Notes: generated by a model not told the origin, from the sequence alone. A DNA stretch of 64,000 nt from Bradymonas sp963697525 (GCA_963697525.1 OY969087.1:3224001-3288000); one strand, 5' to 3'; numbered from the stretch's first letter, positions 27,998-41,900 are shown. Made by a program: numbers and translations.

Positions 27998-28540
27998 ATG
28001 ACATACACTCGACAGTCACCTCTGGGGTGGTTGGTGTGCGCGGCGGTCGTGCTGGGCGCGTGTGGCTGTGCGACGAACGCGGGTCAGACGCGCGCGACGC
28101 GCTCGCGGCCGACGCTGCCCCCGGCGGTCAGCGATCACAGCACCGCCCCCGCCGGCGCCGACGAAGCGGCGGTGCGCCCGCGCGTCGAGGTCACCATCGA
28201 CCAGGCCGACGCCGGCGGATTGCACACCGTCGGGGCGCACAAGGTGCTCGTGCGCGAGGGGCGGCGCTGTTATCGGCTCGCGCTCAACAAGGACCGCAAG
28301 CTGCAAGGAACGCTGGTCTACGAGGTCCTGATCACCGGCAACGGGCACGTCGGGGGCGTCGACAAGCTGTCGACCAGCGCGCCCAGCCAACGCCTGGAAC
28401 ACTGCGTCGAGTCGGCGATCGAGGGGCTTCGCTTCGACGTCTCCGCCGCCGCGCAGGCGATGGTGCACCGGCTGTATATTCGCCTGGACGTGAGCCGCGA
28501 GGTGTTCGACCCCGATCGGCCCCCGGTGAGCGTTCGCTGA
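27998..28540 (+). CDS. GltH-position lipoprotein with AgmX/PglI-type domain
   Basis: 180 residues from ATG 27998 (GTG 27995 is also possible). Lipobox LGAC gives Cys22. After a Thr/Arg/Ala-rich linker, residues about 85-165 form a shortened AgmX/PglI C-terminal-like domain: CYRLALNKDRKLQGTLVYEV, then GHVGGVDKLSTSAPSQRLEHC and SAIEGLRFDV. The same fold ends the GltG-like protein upstream, but here it is lipid-anchored rather than tethered through a TM. Gene order suggests it corresponds to GltH; I cannot confirm this without a search. Confidence 0.6.
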   Translation: MTYTRQSPLGWLVCAAVVLGACGCATNAGQTRATRSRPTLPPAVSDHSTAPAGADEAAVRPRVEVTIDQADAGGLHTVGAHKVLVREGRRCYRLALNKDRKLQGTLVYEVLITGNGHVGGVDKLSTSAPSQRLEHCVESAIEGLRFDVSAAAQAMVHRLYIRLDVSREVFDPDRPPVSVR

Positions 28541-28558
28541 CGACGCGGGCCCGACGAA

Positions 28559-28590
28559 GCCTCGACTCGGAGGTTTGGAGTCGACGAGGC
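28559..28590 (+). terminator. Possible hairpin after the GltH-position gene
   Basis: gcctcgactc pairs with gagtcgacgaggc (with a 3-nt bulge) about 20 nt after the stop. There is no T-tract, so terminator function is weakly supported. Confidence 0.3.
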
Positions 28591-28717
28591 GGAGATCTCG
28601 GGCAGGGAGGTTGCGAGGCGAAGCGCCGGGGGGTTATGATGCATGCAGAATAGCTTGCGTAAATGAATTCACAGTCGAACCGTCCGCACCGACTCCAAAC
28701 GACGGGAGAAACGCGTT

Positions 28718-29638
28718 ATGGAAGATGCCCTGCGCGCGAAGCAACAGGCTTCGCCACGACTCCTGGGTGCCCTGTTCATGGCCCTGGTTCTGATCATGGC
28801 CACCGGGTGCAGTCAGGACCGCGCCAAGGCCGTAGACGAGATGAACAAGGGGATTGCCGCCTACCAGCGTGGCAGCACCATGGAGGCGATCAAGCACCTG
28901 AAGAGTGCCGACAAGCTCGACCCCACCTATGCCAAACCGGCGTTGTACCTGGGCCAAATTTACCACCAGGACATGCACGAGTTGGACAACGCCGAGCAGG
29001 CCTATCGCGAGGCACTGGGCCGTGCGCCCAAAAATGCCAAAGCCGCCTACAAGCTGGGCGCGGTGTTGTCGGACAAGAAAAAGCCGGCCGAGGCGGCCTC
29101 CTACCTGGAGCAGGCGGCCAAGATCAAGCCCGACTACGCCAAGGCCTGGTTTCGCCTGGGCTTGGCCCAGGAGGCGCAGGGCAAATACCCCGACGCGGTG
29201 GACAGCTTCATGAAGTCCATCCGCGCCAACGCCCGCATGAAGATGGCCAAAGACGACAAGGGCGGGCAGGCCTACAACGCGCTGGGCGACCTGTACACCC
29301 GGTTTGGCTTTTACGACAAAGCGCTCAAGGTGTACCAAAACGGCATCCTCAACAACGGCAAGGTCGCGCAGCTGTACGCCGGGCGCGGCGTCGCTCAGTT
29401 GCGCCTCAAGCGCTTCAAAGACGCCGAGCAGAGCTTCGAGAAGGCGCTGCAGCTCGACTCGACGGACCTGTCGGCGAAGTTCAACCTGGCGGTGGTGCGC
29501 AACGAACTCGGCGAGACCGACGGGGCCATCAAGGCGCTGCACGAGTATCTGGACAGCGCCCAGGATGAGTCGCGCCGCGAGGCCGCCCAGGGGATGTTGA
29601 TGAAGCTCAAAGAGAGCAAGAAAAAGGCGGAAAAATAA
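28718..29638 (+). CDS. TPR-repeat lipoprotein in the Glt-like cluster
   Basis: 306 residues, lipobox MATGC (Cys31). The mature part is a compact TPR array of about seven units: AIAAYQRGSTMEAIKHLKSA, NAEQAYREALGRAPKNAKA, FGFYDKALKVYQNGI and others, ending in a Lys-rich tail. It is shorter than the GltE-like protein and lacks its coiled-coil tail. It lies between the GltH-position gene and the giant gltI-like gene and is probably an accessory lipoprotein of the same envelope complex. No one-to-one name is assigned. Confidence 0.75.
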   Translation: MEDALRAKQQASPRLLGALFMALVLIMATGCSQDRAKAVDEMNKGIAAYQRGSTMEAIKHLKSADKLDPTYAKPALYLGQIYHQDMHELDNAEQAYREALGRAPKNAKAAYKLGAVLSDKKKPAEAASYLEQAAKIKPDYAKAWFRLGLAQEAQGKYPDAVDSFMKSIRANARMKMAKDDKGGQAYNALGDLYTRFGFYDKALKVYQNGILNNGKVAQLYAGRGVAQLRLKRFKDAEQSFEKALQLDSTDLSAKFNLAVVRNELGETDGAIKALHEYLDSAQDESRREAAQGMLMKLKESKKKAEK

Positions 29639-29943
29639 GGGGGACGCGACGAGGCGATTGTCCGAAGGGATGGATTGCTCGCACGCCGTGGGCTGTGCTA
29701 TACCACGGGCAACGCTTTTCGCGCGAACCGCAACCGCTCCCCCAATGCCACTCGGCATCAACCCGAGGATCGAGTGACGCGTCGCACGCAACCCAACCCG
29801 CAGATCTTTTGTCGGCCCAGCCGCGGCCGAGTCATGCCGGGTTTTCCGTCGTCTCGACGGCGTATCGTCTTCCTCCAGAACCGCCCCGTGCACCCGTTGG
29901 CCCGGGGCCGACAAACTGAATCATCAAGGTAAGTTGACAGCTC
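29639..29943. other. Intergenic region upstream of the giant gltI-like gene
   Basis: About 305 nt without a convincing gene. It contains one candidate sigma70-type promoter (listed separately) and otherwise nothing recognised. Confidence 0.4.
29675..29704 (+). promoter_or_regulatory. Candidate promoter for the gltI-like gene
   Basis: TTGCTC (29675) and TATACC (29699) are spaced by 18 nt, with a TGn extended -10 element (TGCTATACC). It sits 240 nt upstream of the giant TPR gene, in the only sizeable gap before it. Confidence 0.3.
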
Positions 29944-32900
29944 ATGGATCGTGAGACTCAGATGCAGGAACTCCTTTCGCGACTCGCCGCCGATCCGTAC
30001 GACTTGGGACCGGTCAGAGAGCTCGAACGGCTCTACGAGGCTGACATCGAAGACTTGATCGTGGGCTTCCACGAGCAAGCCGAGCAGGCCGACACTCCCG
30101 ATGTGGCCGCGCGCATGTTGTTGGAAGCCGGACGCCTGACCGCGATGAAGCTCGGCGACCTCGAGCGCGCCCTGCAGTACCTGTCGGCGTCGCTGGAGTG
30201 GGGCGAGGACACCTACGTGTCCATCGAGGCGCATCTGTTCAATATGGCGCTGCGCGAGCAGGTCGAGGAGCTGCTGGGCTTTTTCACCGAGGCGCTCGAG
30301 CATTTCGACGACACGGCCTACCAGAGCCGGTTGTACATGCGCATGGGCACGATTCTGGGCGGGCTTCTCGGCGACATGGAGGAAGCCGGCAACGCCTTTG
30401 TCTACGCGCTCGAGCTCGACCCGAGCAACGTCGCCGCGCGTTGGGCTCATCAAGATCTGGTGCGCGACCAGCAGGACTGGGCCAAGCTGGCCGAGTTGCT
30501 CTACGCGGAGGTCGAGAGCGGCGGTGAGCCCATCGACCAGGCGCGTGCGGCGGTCGACCTCGGCCGCGTCTACCGCGATCAACTCGGCGACGCCGACGGC
30601 GCCGTGCAGTGTTTCCAGATTGCGTTGGAGTTCGACCCCGACAACGCCGACGCCCGGGGCGAGCTCGGCGACGAGGACGTCGAAGCGGCGGCGGAGAATC
30701 CGGGCACGATGGAGCTCGACGAGGCTATGCTCCTCGACGAAGCCCCGGTCGAAGAGGCCGCTGACAACCCCGGCACGATGGAGCTCGACGAGGCCATGCT
30801 CCTCGACGAAGCCGAGGTGAGCGACGCGCCGGAGGTGCCCGCCAATCCGGGCACGATGGAGCTCGACGAAGCCATGCTCCTCGATGAAGAGTCCCTCGAC
30901 GCCGACGGCGAAGGCCTCGCCGAGGTGTCCGGGCCCCCGGCGATGCCGCCGAACGACGAGTTCGACCTCGAAGAAGAGTCGGTCGAGGACGAGGAAGAGG
31001 CCGACGAGGACGATGCGTTCGACCTCGAGGAAGAATCCGACGAGGAGGAAGCCCAAGAGGCCGACGAGGACGAGGCGTTCGACCTCGAGGAAGTGTCCGA
31101 CGAGGAGGCCGACGAGTTCGACCTCGAAGAAGAATCGGCCGACGAAGCTCCGCAGGCCGACGACGAGGCGTTCGACCTCGAAGAAGAATCCGACGAGGAA
31201 GTCGCCCAGGAAGCCGACGAAGAAGAACCCGACGACGAGGCGTTCGACCTCGAAGAAGAATCCGACGAGGAAGCGCTCGACGAGGAAGATGCCGACGAAG
31301 CCGACGCCGAAGAAGAGCTCGACCTCGAGGAGGCCGACGAGGTCGACGCCGAAGAAGAGCTCGACCTCGAGGGGGCCGACGAGGTCGATGCGCAAGACGA
31401 CGTTCTCGAAGCCGAGGCGGCCGACGAAGCGCTCGACGAGGGCTCCGAGATCACCTGGCGCGATCGCTTTGACTCGTTGCTGGCCGACGCGCGTCTGGCC
31501 GGCGACGGTGAAGAGGCGCTCACGCTGCTCGCCCGCGCCGCGCGTATCGAGTCGCGCCATCACGAGGGCGACGACGACGCGTTGAGCCTGTGGGACGCGG
31601 CTGTCGAGCTGGGAGTCGGCGGCGACTTTTTCCGCCGCACCAGCTACCTGTGGCAGGAAAAATCGTTCTGGCAGCAGGTCTTCGATCGCGTCGAAGACGA
31701 CGCGCTCAAGGCACGTATCGCCTTCTTCGAGATCGGCGAGCAGGAGCAGGCGCGCGAGCACGCCGAGGCTGCCGGGGACGACGAGATCCTGTCGGCCCTC
31801 GACGACCTGGAGGCGGCCACCGATAATTGGCGCAAATTCCAGCGCTCGCTCGAGCAGCGCCACGCCGAGCTGGAGGGCGACGAGAAGGCCCACCGGGTCT
31901 ACTGGCATATGGCCAATATGGCCGTCGCGCTCGACGACCTCGACAAGCAGATCGACGCCCTGCGTCGCCTGGACCGCCAGGTCGACGACCCGCTGGTCAG
32001 CAACCGGCTGAAGGTGCTGTACAAGCGCGCCGAGAAGTGGCCGATGTACGTCGATCTGGTCAAAAAGGAGGTCGAGGCCCTGCCCGAGGAGCGCGCCCTC
32101 GACAAGATCGACCTGTTGCACGAGGCCATCCGGGTCTACCGCGACGAGATGAATCACGACATGATGGTCGTGAACACCTACAAAGAGATCCTGGACATCG
32201 ACCCGGAGAATCTCGAGGCGATCGACGCGCTCATCGAGATGTATGACAAGATGAATCGGGCCTCCGAGCTCATCAACATGCTCCAGGAGAAGGCCGAGCT
32301 GGTGCGCTCGGACGACGCCAAGGTCGAGATCCACGAGCAGATCGCCCAGCTCTTCCTGGAGAAGTTCCGCAACCAGGCCGAGGCCATCAAGTCCTACGAG
32401 GCGATCCTCGAGCTTCGCCCGCACCACGCCGGCGCCATCACCTTCCTCAAGGAGATGTACGAGAAGCGGCGCGACTGGGAAAAGCTCATCGAGGTTCACA
32501 AGCAGGAGATCGAGACCTTCGAGACCGACGCCGAGAAGGCCGAGGGCTTCAAAGAGGTCGCCCAGCTCGCCACCGACCGGCTGCGCAATCCGGAGGTGGC
32601 CACCGAGTTGTGGCTGGAGGTGCGCCAATTCGCCCCCGACGATCCCAGCGCGCTGGACGCCCTGGAGACGCTCTACGAGAAGAGCCGCGACTACGAGAAG
32701 CTCGCCGAGATCTTGGAGACCAAAGGCGAGCAGCTCGAGGCGGGCGACGAGAAGATGAAGCTCTTCCAGAAGCTCGGCATGCTGTACTCCGACCGGCTGG
32801 AAGATTCCGAGCGGGCCATCGCTGCCTGGCGAAGCGCGCTCGATCTCGACCCCGAGGACCTCAAGGCGCGCAAGGCGCTCGAGCGGTTGTATATCGACAA

Positions 32901-35900
32901 CCGCGACTGGGATGCCCTGGAGGCGTTCTACGCCGAGAGCGACGCCCACCAAGATCTGGTGCGCGTGCTCGAGACGTTGGCGGGCACCATCAAAGAGGAC
33001 GACATCAAAATCGAGCTGTTGCTTCGGGCGGCGCGCATCTGGCGCGAAGTGCTCGAAGACACCGGCCGCGCCGAGCGCGATCTGGAGCGTGCGCTGGGCA
33101 TCGACGAGCGCAACGAGCAGGCGGCGCAGCAGCTCGAGCCCATCGCCCGCGAGAAGCAAGACTACGAGCGGCTCAAGGAATGCTACCAGATCATCCTGGA
33201 GCACCGCGACGAGCCCGAAGAGCGGCGCGAATACCAGCTCAAGCTGGCGGAATTGCACGCCGACCAGCTCGACGACCCCGCCGGGGCGTTCCGCTGGTAT
33301 GCCGAGGCCTTCCACGACGACCCCAGCGCGACCGATGTGATCGAGGCCCTGGAGCGGGCCGCCGCCAACGCCGGCGTGTTCACCGACCTGGCCGACGCCT
33401 ACCGCACGGCGCTGGAAGACGAGCACGACCTGGAGACGCGCCAGCGGCTGCGCCAGCGGTTGGGCACGGTGCTCTCCGAGCAGCTCGAGCAGCTCGACGA
33501 AGCGCTGGCTCAATTCGACGCGGTTCTCGACGAGGAAGAAGACAACCTCGAGGCGCTGGCCTCCATGGAGAGCATCTACCGGCGCTCGGAGCGCTGGGAT
33601 GAGCTGATGAGCGTGTACCGGCGCCGCCTGGATCTGACCGAGGTGGTCGCCGACCAGGTCCAGATTCTGCAGGGCATGGCCCAGATCGCCGAGGTTCAAG
33701 CCGACGACGTGGCCACGGCCATCGCCCGGCTGCGTGAGGCCCTCGAACTCGACGAAGACAACGAGATCACCCTCGGCGAGCTGCACCGGTTGTACGCCGC
33801 CGAGGAGGCCCACGCCGATCTGGCCGAGATCATTCGCCGCGAGATCGCCCTCATCGAGACGCGCGCCGAGCAGCGTCAGGCCGTCCGGCCGGGCGTGCTG
33901 TCGGTGGACACATTTTTGAACGGCGGCCAGCCCGTGGCCGTCGACGCCGACGCCGAGGTCGTACCCGCCGACGAGCACTTCGGCGCCGACGAGGTGTCGA
34001 GCGCCGACGAGGACGCCGACGAGCCCGGCCTCGAGGAAGTCTCCTCGCAGGCGCTGGCCGACGGGGGCTCGGAGTCGAGCCTGGTCGAGCAGAGCGTCGA
34101 CGAGTTTGCCGAGGAGGTCTTCGACGAGCCCGCCGGGGAGGACGTCTCCGAGTCGTCGCTCATCGAGGAAGCCTCGGAGGCCGCCCTGGACATGCTCTCG
34201 GAGGCCGAGCAGGAGCTCAGCGAGGCCTCGGAGGCGGTGGCTGGCCAAGCACAGGCGACCTACACCGAAGACGAGATCGAGCGCCTGGTCGGGCTGCGCT
34301 TCGAGCTGGGGGTGGTCTGCAAGCTGTACCTGTCGGAGGACGAGGAGGCGGTCGAGTCGCTGGAGTTCGTGCTTCTGTGGCGCCCGCTTCATCACGAGGC
34401 GCGCGACGCGGTCGAGAGCTACCTCGACGACGCCCAGTTTCGCGAGAGCGTCGCCCATAGCCTCACCCCGGTGTTCGCACTTCAGGGCCAGTGGAATCGC
34501 CTCATCGACGTGCTGCATATTCAGGTCGACACCGCCGAGGAGGACGCGCAGAAAGTCGAGCTGCTCGAGCGCATCGGGCGCACCCAGATCGAGGAGCTGG
34601 GCTACCACGCCGAGGCCTTCGACACCTACGCCAAGCTGCTTCGGCTGCAGCCCGAAAACGAGACCGCGCGCGTGCAGCTTCGCCGCGTGGCCGGACCGAT
34701 CGGCCGCTGGCAGGAGCTTATCGACCTGTTCGAGGAGTTGCTGCCCGAGATCGGCGACGACGAGTTGCGCATCGCGTACCTATTCGCGCTGGGCGAGATG
34801 TACCACGAGCATCTGGGCGACACCGACACGGCCCAGGGCCTGTATCACCAGGTGCTGGAGGTGCGACCGGATTCGGCGCGTGCGCTCCAGGAACTCGAGG
34901 GCGTCTACGCCGACACCGAGCAGTGGAACGAGTTGCTCGACGTCTACCAGCGTGAGCTGGAGTTGGCCGACACCGAGGAGGAATCCGAGGCGCTGCAGTT
35001 CAAGATCGCGGTGTTGTGGGAGCGCCTGCTCGACGATGCCCAGCAGGCGATCGCCGTGCTTACGCAAATGCTCGAAGATCGCCCGGACAACGTGCGCGCC
35101 GTGCGCATGCTCGGCGATCTGTATCGCGGCCAGCAGATGTGGCAGGAGTTGGCCGACAATATCCGCCGCGAGCTCGAGCTGGTCGACGAGGACGAGGAGA
35201 ACGACGTCAAGACGCGCCTGGCGGCCGTCCACGAGCATCACTTGATGGAGTTCGACCGCGCGGTCGACCTGTACGAGGAGGTCCTCGACGACGAGCCCAC
35301 CAACCCGGCGGCGCTCGAGGCGCTCGAGCAGATGATGGACAAAGAGCAGGCCCCCTCCGGGCGCGCCAGCCGCATCCTCGAGCCGCTGTATATCGAGCGC
35401 GACGACTTCGAGAAGCTCATCCACGCCCTGGAAGTCCAGGTCGACGCCAGCGAGGATCCCGACGAGCGCGTCGAGCTGCGCCACCGCATCGCGGCGCTGC
35501 ACGAGGAGCGCGCCCACCGCGCCCAGGACGCCTTCGAGACCTACGGCAAGGCGCTGCGCGACCGGGTCGACGACGAACAGACCCTCGACAACCTGTACCG
35601 GTTGGCCGAGCAGTTGGGCAATTGGCAGGAGCTGGCCAGCCACTTCGAGGCCGAGGCCGACTTCCAGGCTGACCCCGACGTCAAGCGCGACCTTCTGTGG
35701 CGCGCCGCCCGGGTGTGCATCGAGCAGCTCGACGAGCTCGAACAGGCCACCTACCTGTTGCGCCGCGTCCAGGAGCTGTTCCCCAACGATCTGGAGACGG
35801 TCGAGGCCCTCGAAGAGCTGTACCGCCAGATCCAGAACTTCTCCGAGCTGGTCGACGTGTTGGTCACCAAGGCCGAGCTGGTCGAAGCGGAGCAGGACAA

Positions 35901-38900
35901 AAAGAACCTGCTGTACCAGGCGGGCACGACCTTCGAGGACGTGCTCGAGCAGCCCGAGGACGCCGTGGGCGTCTACCGGCGGGTGCTCGAGGTCGACGAC
36001 GCCGACGCCCATGCCATCGATCGCCTCGAGGTCATCTTCACCAACCTGGAGCGCTGGCAGGAGCTGCTCGAGATCTACCAGCGTAAGCTGGAGCTGGCCG
36101 ACAACGACGAGGCCCGCAAGGATCTGCTGTACGCGATGGGCCCGATCTATCGCGAGCATCTGGACGCGCCCTTCGAGGCCATCGAGAACTACCGGCGCAT
36201 CCTCGAGATCGACACCGACGAGCTGGCCGCCCTCGAGAAACTCGACACGCTGTACGGGGAGACCGAGCAGTGGAACGAGCTGCTCGAGACCCTCGAGCAG
36301 GAGATCGAGCTGGTGGCGATGGTCGAGGACAAGCTCGACCTGCGCTACCGCGTCGGCCGGCTGTGGGAGACCGAGCTGGGCGACGTGCTTCGCGCCGTGG
36401 AGGTCTACCGGGGCATCTTGGCCGACGACTCCCGCCACGAGGCGACCACCGAGGCCCTCGAAGGGTTGATCACCCGCGGGGAGTACGAGGTCGAGGCCGC
36501 CGAGGTACTCCAGCCGATCTACGAAGCGGCCGACGAGTGGCAGAAGCTCGTCCGCGTCTACAAGCTGCTCATCGAGGCGAGCCACGACCCCGAGCGCAAG
36601 CTCGAGCTGTACCGCGAGGTGGCGCGCATCTACGAGGAGAACCTGGACAACCCCCAGGACGCCTTCGAGACCTACGTGGAGGCGCTGGGAGTGGACGCCG
36701 CGCGCACCGACGTGCTCGAGCATCTGGAGCGGCTGGCCGCGGGCCTCGATGTCTGGGAAGTGCTCATCGACCGGCTCGACGACACCCTGGCCGAGACCAC
36801 CGACTTCGAGGCGGTCAGCGAGCTCAACCTGCGCATCGCGCGCATCTACGAAGAGGAGCTGCAGCACGCCGAGGCCGCCATCGAGCGGTTCAACCGCGTG
36901 CTCGAGAGCGAGCCGGACAGCGAGAAGGCCATCCTGGCGCTCGACCGGCTCTACCAGCGCGAGGGCCAGTGGGAGAACCTGGCCGAGATTCTGCAAACGC
37001 GCATCTACAACACCTCCGAGCCCGACCAGGCGCTCGAGCTTCGGCTGCGCCTGGGCATGCTGCATCAAGAGGCGCTCGAGCAGCCCGACGAGGCCATCGA
37101 GGTCTACCAGACCGTCCTGATGGACAACCCGGACAATCCCCAGGCCATCCAATCGCTCGAGCAGATGTTCATGGCCGGCCAGGCCGTCCAGAAGATCGCC
37201 GATATTCTCGAGCCGTATTACCTGGAGAAGGGCCAGCACGAAAAGCTCGTCGAGATCTATCTGCAGCGCCTGGAGCTGCTCGACGATCACTTCGAGCGCT
37301 ACGAGCTGTTGATGCAGGTGGCGCGCATCTTCTTGCACGAGCTGCAGGACGAGACGCGCGCGCTGCAGGCCTACGGCTCGGCGCTGTTCGAGAAGCCCGA
37401 CGACGCCGAGGTGCTCGAGCGCATCGAGGAGTTGGCCGAGAGCACCGGGGCCTGGGGCGACGCCGCTGGTTTTTACGTGGACGCGCTCGAGCGCGACGAC
37501 CTGGTCGAGGAAGACGCGCTGACGCTGTGGTTCAACCTCGCGCGAGTGCTCGACGCCAAGCTCGGCCAGATCGAAGAGGCCGAGGGCGCCTACCTGCAGG
37601 CGCTGGAGATCGACCCCGGCGAGCCGCGCGCGCTCGAGGCGCTCGACCGCATCTACGAGCAGCAGGCGCGTTGGCAAGACCTGGCCGACATCCTCCAGCG
37701 GCGCATCCAGGGGCTGTACGACGAGGAGCAGATCATCGAGCTGAGCTTTAGGCTCGCCCAGATCTTCCAGCACAACCTCGACGAGGCTCAGCGCGCGGTG
37801 GACACCTACCGAAACGTGCTCGACATCCGGCCGATGCACGAGGACTCGCTGCGCCAACTCGAGCATATCCACCTGGAGCGCCAGGAGTGGGACGAGCTGT
37901 TCGACGTGCTGCGCCGCCGCGCGGAGAACACCCACGAGCCGGAGGTCAAGATCGAGCTGTTCGCCCGCATGGCCAACCTGGCCGAGGAGATGCTGGAGCG
38001 ACCGCTCGACGCCATCGACCTGTGGAACGAGGTGCTCAAGCTCGAGCCCACCGACCGCGACGCGCTCGGCGAGCTGCAGCGGCTGTACCTGGACCAGGAG
38101 CGATGGGACGACCTGGTCAACGTCCTCCAGCAGGAGGTCGACCTGACCCAGGATCCCCGCGAGCGCCTGGAATTGTACGACTCGCTGGGCACCATCTGGC
38201 AGGATAAGCTCGACAACGAGCTGCAGGCGCTCGACTGCTGGCAAAGCGTGCTGGGCATCGACCCCGCCCACCTGGGCGCGCTGGAGGCGCTGCGCGACAT
38301 CTACACCCGCCAGGGCGACTATGCCCAACTGGCGGGCATCGTCGCCCGGCTTATCGAGCACGAGGGCGTCGAGTCCGAGCGCAAGCTGGCGCTGTGGATC
38401 GAGCTCGGCGAGATCTACGGCGACATGCTCATGCAGCCCCACGATGCCATCGAGGCGTGGAAAAACGTCATGGCCATCGACCCGGGCAACGAGCTCGCCC
38501 TGGAGAACCTCGAGCGGCTGTACCTGCAGGAGAGCATGTGGCAGGAGGCCGCGCAGGTCCTCGAGGTCAAAGTCGATCGCCTGGACGACGACATCGATCG
38601 CATCGAGCTTCTGACCCAGATCGCCGACATCTGGGAGAACAAGTTGTTCGAGCCCAACGCGGCGGTGTCGTTCTACGAGCAGATCCTCGAGATCGACCCC
38701 ACGCATATGCCCGCCAGCCGCGCGTTGGAGAGCATCTACACCGAGCAGGCCACCCCCGAGGCCTACCAGAGCCTGGTGGAGCTGTACCTGACGCGCGCCG
38801 AGGTCGTCGGCGACGATCCCTTCGAGCGCGTGGAGACCTTGCGCGCGGCGGCGCGGGTCTTCGAGCAGTACCTGGGCCAGCCCGAGAGCGCGTTGCTGGT

Positions 38901-41900
38901 GCAGTTGTCGGCGTTCGGCCCGGAGACGCTGACCGACGAGCAGCTCAATCACGACCTCGAGCGCCTCGCCGATCAGACCGGCCTGTGGGACGAGTTGGTC
39001 GGCCGGGCCACCGACGTGTTGAGCGAACTCGACGACGGGCTCGACGCCGCCGACCTGCATCGGCGCGTGGGCCACTGGTACGCCGACAAGCTCGACCAGC
39101 CCGATGACGCCGTCTACCACCTGCGCCGGGCGCTGGGGATCGAGCCGGACAACGTCGACATCCTCCAGAGGCTCGAGCCGCTGTACCGCGGCCTGGCCGC
39201 CTGGCCGGAGCTGGCCGACGTCATCCATCGACGCATCGATCTGACCAACACCCCCGACGAGCGCATCGAGCTGTGGCGTCGCCTCGGCGAGCTGTACGAG
39301 ATGCAGATGGCCGAGATCGACGAGGCCATCGAGGCCTACCGCCAGATCTTGATGCTCGACGAGACCGACATCCTGGCCATGGAGTGCCTGGAGCGCATCT
39401 TCGAGGCCTACGACCGCTGGGAAGACCTCATCGACATCCTGCGCCAGAAGTCCGAGGCGACCTACGACCCCGATGCCATCGTGGGCATCAAGGTCCAGAT
39501 CGCCCAGATCTTCGAGCAGCATCTGCAGGACGCCCATTCGGCGATCGACGCCTACCGCGAGGTGCTCACCGTCGATCAGACCCACGCCGACTCCCTGCAA
39601 GCGCTGGAGCGGCTGTACCTGCACACCGAGCAGTGGAACGAGCTGCTCGACGTCTACGAGCAGCGCCTGGGGCTGACCCACGAGCCCGACGATCAGGTGG
39701 CCATCTACGGCAAGATGGCGGCGGTCTACGAGGATCAATTCGAGGATCCCGAGAGCGCCATCGAGGCCTACAACAATATCCTGATGGTCGACCCCGCCAG
39801 CGAGGCGGCCATCCAGAACCTCGAGCGGCTGTACCGCAACCTGGAGCGCTGGTTCGACCTGGTCGACGTGCTCCAGCGCCACGTGGAAGTGGCCGACTCC
39901 GACGCCGTGCGTGTGGAGTTGCTCAACGAGTTGGCCCGCGTTCGCCGCGATCAGGTCCAGGACCCGCACGCGGCGGTCGAGGCGTTCATGCAGTCGGTCG
40001 AGCTCGACGCGCGCCAGCCCAACGCCTACCTGGAGTTGGCCACGCTGCAGGAGATGACCGACAACTACGAGCCGGCCGTCGACTCCTACGGACGGCTGGT
40101 CGACCTGCTCGACGACAACGACGAGCGCGCCGAGATCTACACCCGGATGGGCGAGATCCTCGAGCATCAGTTGCTCGACGACGAGCGCGCCGAGGACGCC
40201 TACCTGCGCACCCTCGAACTGGCGCCCGGCCACCCCGAGGCCATCGACGCGCTGCGGCGCGTCTACGAGCGCAAGGGCGATTGGCAGCCGCTGATCCGCG
40301 CGCTCAAACAGGCCGAGGACGCCTCGCGCGACCTCGATCAAAAGGCCGAGTACCTCGCAGAGATCGGCAAGCTTTACGAGGACAAGATCGACGACCGCGT
40401 CAGCGCCCTCAACTACTACGAGGCCGCGCTGGAGAATAACGCGCGCAACGTCGCCGCCGCCGAGCCGCTCATCGCCATGTATATGCGCGAGCAGCGCTGG
40501 GAGCGCGCGGTGCCGCTGCTCGAGCTGGTCATCGAGGAGTACAAGAAGAGCGACGCCGAGTCCGAGAAGCTCCACGGTCTGCACCTGCAGGCCGGCCAGA
40601 CCTTCCACCGCCTCGAGCAGCGCGACAAGGCCCTGGAGCACTACCGCGAGGCCTACGAGTACGACTCCAACGACTACGAGACGCTCAAGGGGCTGGGTCA
40701 CCTGCTGTTCGACAACGAGGACTTCGAGAAGGCCGCCACGGTCTTCGAGAACCTCGAGTTCCAGCACCTCGACAAGCTCGCCACCGACGAGATGGTCACG
40801 CTGTACGAGCGCAGCGGACGCATCCGGCGCCGCTTCGGGGAGAACCGGCGCGCCATCGAGTACTTCATCAAGGCGCTCGAGATCGACGGGCACAACCGCC
40901 CGGTGCTCGAGGCCCTCATCGAGCTGTACGAGGAGCAGGAGAACTGGGAGCAGGTCGTCGAGTACTCGCGGCGGATGCTGGAGACCGAGCAGGAGTCGGC
41001 CGCGCGCTTCGCGCTGCTGACGCGCATGGGCGATCTGCTGGCCAAGAAGGTCGGTGACCGCAACCGCGCCGTGGCGGTCTACCTGGAGGCGCTCGACATC
41101 GAGCCCGAGAGCATGTCGGTGCTGCGCAAGCTGCTCGACCTGTACACCAAGACCAAGCAGTGGGTCGAAGCCGTCGAGATCTTGCAGCGCCTCATCGAGG
41201 GCGAGACCGACGCCGGCCGCGCCGCCAAGTACAATTACACGGTGGGCGTCATCTTCCGCGACGAGATCGGCGACCCCATCGAGGGCGTCAACTACTTCGA
41301 CGCCGCCCTGGACGCCGACGTCAAGATGCTCAAGGCCTTCGAGGCCATCGACCGCATCATGACCGAGGCCAAGGAGTGGAAAGAGCTCGAGCGCGCCTAC
41401 CGGCGCATGCTGCGCCGCGTCGCCGAGAACGACGACGGGTCGATGGAGAATATCAAGGTGCTTTTGTGGACCAACCTCGGCGAGATCTATCGCAGCCGTC
41501 TGGGCCACGTCAAAAGCGCCATCGGCGCCTACGAGGCGGCCGTGGGGCTGAACCCCAACGACCAGAAGTTGCGCCTGATTCTGGCCGAACTCTACGAGAA
41601 GAAGGCCGGCGACCCGGAAGGGGCGATCAACCAGCACAAAGAGCTCATCAAGCTCGATCCCTTCCGCATCGAGAGCTACCGGGCGCTGTTCAAGGCGTAC
41701 ATCCAGAAGAAGCAGTACGACCGGGCCTGGTGCATGTCGGCGACGCTGAGCTTTTTGCAGAGCGCCAACGAGCAGGAGGAGAAGTTCTACCGCCAGTACC
41801 TGGGCCAGAACCTGCCGGCGGCCAAAGGCCAGTTCAAGCAGGAGCTGTACCGGCTGTTGTACCACCCCGAGCAGGAGATGCTCATGAGCTTCATCATGAG

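Noticed and set aside
30690..30890. CRISPR-like spaced repeats
   Set aside because: Repeats are in-frame protein motifs of the giant TPR gene, with no palindromic repeat or unique spacers.
29758..34608. 1616-codon minus-strand open frame
   Set aside because: Antisense shadow of the giant TPR gene; no start context, no domain, biased composition (Leu/Val/Gly/His/Arg).
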